Positions 61,254 through 64,000 of a stretch of DNA of 64,000 nucleotides are shown here, one piece after another (the stretch's first letter is position 1; every line of letters starts with the position of its first letter). Source of the stretch: Rhodobacteraceae bacterium HLUCCA12 (GTDB taxonomy: Bacteria > Pseudomonadota > Alphaproteobacteria > Rhodobacterales > Rhodobacteraceae); contig LJSV01000004.1 of the NCBI GenBank assembly GCA_001314715.1, positions 221,024 to 285,023 of the forward strand. Direction: 5' to 3'. Position numbers and translations under genes: made by a program. The notes beneath the pieces were generated by a model, which did not search any database, was not told the origin of the DNA, and saw only the letters and a program-made list of their open reading frames with translations.

Positions 61254-62455
61254 CCCGCGCGTCCGATCCTGACCACCGGCCCACGGGCAACGCGGCCGAG
61301 GTTTTCGCCGCCTTTCTCAAACTGGGTCTGACCAGTTTTGGCGGGCCAATCGCGCATCTGGGTTATTTCAGGGAAGAACTGGTGGTGCGCCGCGCGTGGC
61401 TGACGGATGCCGCCTATGCCGATCTCGTCGCGCTCTGCCAGTTTCTGCCCGGTCCAGCCTCCAGCCAGGTCGGCTTTGCGCTGGGCATGTTGCGCGCCGG
61501 CTGGCCGGGGGCGCTGGCAGCCTTTGCCGCGTTCACCCTACCGTCGGCGCTGATCATGGTAGTCTTTGCGCTGAGCGCCGCCAGCATCGCCGGGCCGCTG
61601 GGGACCGGGGCGCTGGACGGGCTCAAGATCGTGGCGGTCGCCATCGTCGCGCAAGCCGTCTGGGGAATGGCGCGCACCCTTTGCCCGGATGGACCGCGCG
61701 CGGCCATTGCGGTGGCGGCGGTGGCAATCCTTGCGTTTGTGTCGGGCCCGTTCGGCATGGTGGCGGCCCTTATCCTTGGCGCGCTGGCCGGTCTTGCACT
61801 GGGGCGCGGCAAGGCCGCGATCGGGCCGGTGGCGATCCCCGTTTCGCCGCCGGCCGCGCTCACCGCACTTTTTGCATTTTTTGCGCTGCTGGCCGTGCTG
61901 CCGCTGATCGCCCCGCTGGGCCAGGTGTTGGCGGTTTTCGACAGTTTCTATCGCGCCGGGGCGCTGGTGTTCGGCGGCGGACATGTCGTGCTGCCGCTGT
62001 TGCAGGCCGAGGTGGTCCAGCCGGGCTGGGTCTCGGAAGATACGTTTCTTGCCGGCTACGGCGCGGCGCAGGCGGTGCCGGGGCCGCTTTTCACTTTTGC
62101 GGCGTATCTGGGCACGGTGCTTTCGACCACCCCGAACGGCCTGGCCGGCGCCGCGATGGCGCTGCTAGCCGTGTTTCTGCCCGGCTTTCTGTTGCTCACG
62201 GGTATACTGCCGTTCTGGAACAGGTTGCGCGCCCTGCCAGCCGCGCAATCGCTGATGCAAGGCGCCAATGCCGCGGTTGTCGGCATCCTGGGTGCCGCGC
62301 TCTATTCGCCGGTTTTCACCGGCGCGATCGACGATTTGCGCGATTTCGCGCTGGCACTGGTGTGCTTTGTTGCGCTGATGGCGTGGAAGGCCCCGCCCTG
62401 GATGGTCGTGATCATCGCCGCGATGGGTGGGACGGGTTTGGCGCTGATCGGATAA
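61232..62455 (+). CDS. chrA: chromate transporter, long-chain CHR family
   Basis: A 407-residue protein with two related CHR halves: FLKLGLTSFGGPIAHLGYFREELV and LCQFLPGPASSQVGFALG in the first, YRAGALVFGGGHVVLPLLQAEVV and AQAVPGPLFTFAAYLG in the second. About ten helices. It exports chromate, with sulfate as possible other substrate. Start GTG 61232 overlaps the previous gene; GTG 61250 is an alternative. The tight coupling to a sulfotransferase gene is notable, since CHR proteins sometimes lie near sulfur genes. Confidence 0.9.
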   Translation: MQSAKTVTRASDPDHRPTGNAAEVFAAFLKLGLTSFGGPIAHLGYFREELVVRRAWLTDAAYADLVALCQFLPGPASSQVGFALGMLRAGWPGALAAFAAFTLPSALIMVVFALSAASIAGPLGTGALDGLKIVAVAIVAQAVWGMARTLCPDGPRAAIAVAAVAILAFVSGPFGMVAALILGALAGLALGRGKAAIGPVAIPVSPPAALTALFAFFALLAVLPLIAPLGQVLAVFDSFYRAGALVFGGGHVVLPLLQAEVVQPGWVSEDTFLAGYGAAQAVPGPLFTFAAYLGTVLSTTPNGLAGAAMALLAVFLPGFLLLTGILPFWNRLRALPAAQSLMQGANAAVVGILGAALYSPVFTGAIDDLRDFALALVCFVALMAWKAPPWMVVIIAAMGGTGLALIG

Positions 62456-62555
62456 GAAGCCGGTAACGGTTTGTCTACAGTCCGGCCATTTCCCCTGCCG
62501 ACAATCGGTCTATGTTTCGCCCTTATGCCCCAATCGCGCGATCCGAGGATGCACC

Positions 62556-63488
62556 ATGCCCAATCCGATCCAAGGTCTGCACCATGTGACGTCGATGGCG
62601 GCGCATGCGCGGCGCAATAACGCGTTCTATACCGGCACCCTGGGGCTGCGCCGGGTCAAGAAGACGGTGAATTTCGACGAACCCAGCGTCTATCATCTGT
62701 ATTTCGGCAACCGACACGGTACGCCGGGCAGCGTGATGACCTGCTTTCCCTTTCCGCACATCGCGCCGGGGCGGCCCGGCACGGGCGAGGCGTCGCAAAC
62801 AGTCTTTTCTGTGCCAGAGGGCGCCTTGGCCTACTGGCGGGAGCGCTTGCCCGAACACGCGGTCACCGTGCTGGACGATGGCATGCGCTTTGACGAAAAA
62901 CGCCTGCATCTTGCCGGACCCGACGGCGAGATCCTGGCCCTGGTCGAGGTGGCGGACGATGCGCGCACGCCCCATTCCGACGGACCCGTCCCCGCCGACA
63001 CCGGCCTGCGCGGGTTTCACAGCGTGACCCTTCGGCTGCGCGACAGCACCGAGACGGGCGAGTTATTGCGCTTCATGGGGTATCGCGAGGTTGCACGGCA
63101 GGGCGGTTTCACCCGCTACGCCCTTGATATGGGCAACGGCGCGAACGTGATCGACATCGAAACGACCCAGGCCCCGGCTGCGGCGCGGCTGGGCGCCGGG
63201 TCGGTTCATCACGTGGCCTTCGCCGTGGCCGACCGCGCCGCGCAGGACCGGGTTCGCGACAATCTTGTCAGTGCCGGCTATCAGCCCACGCCGGTGATCG
63301 ACCGCGACTATTTCCTGTCGGTCTATTTCCGCACGCCGGGCGGCGTCCTGTTCGAGATCGCGACCAACGAACCCGGCTTTGACCGCGACGAGGCCCCGGA
63401 CCAGCTGGGACAAGCGCTGAAGATTCCGGCGCAGCACGCCCATCTGCGCGAGCGCATCGAAAAGAGCCTGCCACCGCTTGACGACTGA
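62556..63488 (+). CDS. VOC-family ring-cleaving dioxygenase
   Basis: A 310-residue protein with four beta-alpha-beta VOC modules: GLHHVTSMAAHARRNNAFYTGTLGLRRVKKTVNFD, FHSVTLRLRD, VHHVAFAVADR, and GGVLFEIATNEPGF, which supply two His and one Glu metal ligands. Similar proteins (MhqO type) cleave hydroquinone-like rings. They are often followed by a carboxylesterase gene; here that neighbour is a remnant. Confidence 0.88.
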   Translation: MPNPIQGLHHVTSMAAHARRNNAFYTGTLGLRRVKKTVNFDEPSVYHLYFGNRHGTPGSVMTCFPFPHIAPGRPGTGEASQTVFSVPEGALAYWRERLPEHAVTVLDDGMRFDEKRLHLAGPDGEILALVEVADDARTPHSDGPVPADTGLRGFHSVTLRLRDSTETGELLRFMGYREVARQGGFTRYALDMGNGANVIDIETTQAPAAARLGAGSVHHVAFAVADRAAQDRVRDNLVSAGYQPTPVIDRDYFLSVYFRTPGGVLFEIATNEPGFDRDEAPDQLGQALKIPAQHAHLRERIEKSLPPLDD

Positions 63489-63508
63489 TCGCCACCGGAG
63501 CATCCGCC

Positions 63509-63579
63509 AGGACGCTTGACGCCTATCTTCACGCCCATAAGGCCCCGGCACCGGGTGCGCCCCTGATCCTTGCGCTGCC
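63509..63579 (+). pseudogene. truncated alpha/beta hydrolase (MhqD-like) start, cut by IS insertion
   Basis: The frame reads LDAYLHAHKAPAPGAPLILAL, like the first strand of hydrolases that usually follow VOC dioxygenases; the expected HGTGGDE does not follow. GGAG at 63497 is well spaced for a start at 63509, but the codon there is AGG, not ATG. Sequence turns into IS21-like DNA at about 63580. Confidence 0.45.
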
Positions 63580-63907
63580 TGTGAACCGGCATGCAAGAGC
63601 GACCCACTTGTGTGGGTTATGATCATCCAGAACTGCCCCACCTGCATTGTTGACGTCCGTGCGCTTTGGCACGGGGGAAGAGCAGGTGTTACGGATGGAA
63701 ACGGCCATGAAGATCCGTGGGTGGATCTTGGGTGATGGCCACAGCATCCGTGCTGTGGCACGCGAGACCGGGATCTCGCGGACGACGATCAAGAAGTATC
63801 TGAAGGACCCAGATCAACCGCAGTATCGGGAGCGGCAAGCGCGTGTCGGCCACAAGCTGATCGCGGAATTCGAGGCGCGTCTTCGGGATCTGCTCGAACA
63901 CGGGTAA
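63580..63907 (+). mobile_element. IS21-family left-end remnant
   Basis: It begins with TGTGAACC, a TGT end as in IS21 elements, followed by about 115 bp of leader and the start of istA. It is cut off at about 63907 by another insertion sequence. Confidence 0.6.
63695..63907 (+). pseudogene. istA: IS21 transposase IstA, N-terminal fragment
   Basis: 70 residues: MKIRGWILGDGHSIRAVARE, then TGISRTTIKKYLKD, the IstA HTH. Full IstA is over 400 residues; this frame stops at a TAA supplied by the next insertion (63905-63907). Only the DNA-binding N-terminus remains, so it is not functional. Confidence 0.88.
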
Positions 63908-63941
63908 TCTCCCCATTTTTAACGGGGTGCATCCGTAGAAT

Positions 63942-64000
63942 TTACGCGGCCATTTTCAGCTTCATGGCGGGTGTGATGCCGCCGATGCCCATGTTGGGGC
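63942..64000 (-). CDS. IS3-family transposase, C-terminal end (runs off window)
   Basis: On the minus strand the frame ends PNMGIGGITPAMKLKMAA and TAA, the usual C-terminus of IS3-type OrfB transposases. The IS end would be near 63908, marking insertion into istA. The rest lies outside the window. Confidence 0.75.
   Translation of the reverse strand, partial: PNMGIGGITPAMKLKMAA

Overview
The window is a GC-rich chromosomal segment of an alphaproteobacterium. The gene families (glnK-amtB, LacI/GntR-type regulator, T1SS with RTX substrates, sulfite dehydrogenase, SulP plus carbonic anhydrase) and the promoter spacing fit a marine Rhodobacteraceae/Roseobacter-type organism. That assignment is an inference from gene content and composition, not from a marker-gene comparison.

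Layout. 1-18408 is core-like chromosome: a partial MBL-fold gene, a TspO-like membrane protein, tRNA-Arg(CCT), a GntR-like LacI regulator, glnK-amtB, a class A penicillin-binding protein, mlaA-mlaC, a type I secretion ABC/HlyD pair, RidA-GDPD, a Wza/KpsD-like exporter, a rhomboid-like protein without the catalytic serine, trpS, a 2-haloacid dehalogenase and an MFS carrier. 18452-28841 is a 10.35-kb integrated element flanked by perfect 40-bp repeats made from the 5' half of tRNA-Cys. 28805-44022 is chromosome again: tRNA-Cys, sulfite dehydrogenase, an RTX-repeat protein, rpsO, pnp, SDR/enoyl-CoA hydratase, copper chaperone, NlpC/P60 plus M17 peptidase, carbonic anhydrase plus SulP, kdsB. About 44-61 kb is a surface-polysaccharide locus. 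The right edge carries chrA, a ring-cleaving dioxygenase, and nested IS21/IS3-type remnants.

The element is the main point of interest. It encodes integrase, an AlpA-like small HTH protein, a divergent repressor, terminase small and large subunits, portal, a protease-capsid fusion, a gpW-like connector and a DUF2190 decoration protein. It has no tail, lysis or replication gene. This is the gene set expected of a capsid-forming, tail-stealing satellite (cf-PICI-like), with a degraded prophage as the main alternative. It has captured the tRNA-Cys gene from its 5' side. The native tRNA promoter is stranded at the left end, and the element appears to carry its own replacement promoter with the same -35 hexamer and 17-bp spacer next to attR.

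The polysaccharide locus reads as a pathway. GalU makes UDP-Glc, GalE makes UDP-Gal, Glf makes UDP-galactofuranose, and a GlfT-like GT2 enzyme uses it. A FlaA1/WbpM-type dehydratase and KdsB supply further sugars. KpsM, KpsE and KpsT, with the distant Wza/KpsD-like protein, would export the chain. Four sulfotransferase-like genes, two of them tandem paralogues, suggest that the polymer is sulfated.
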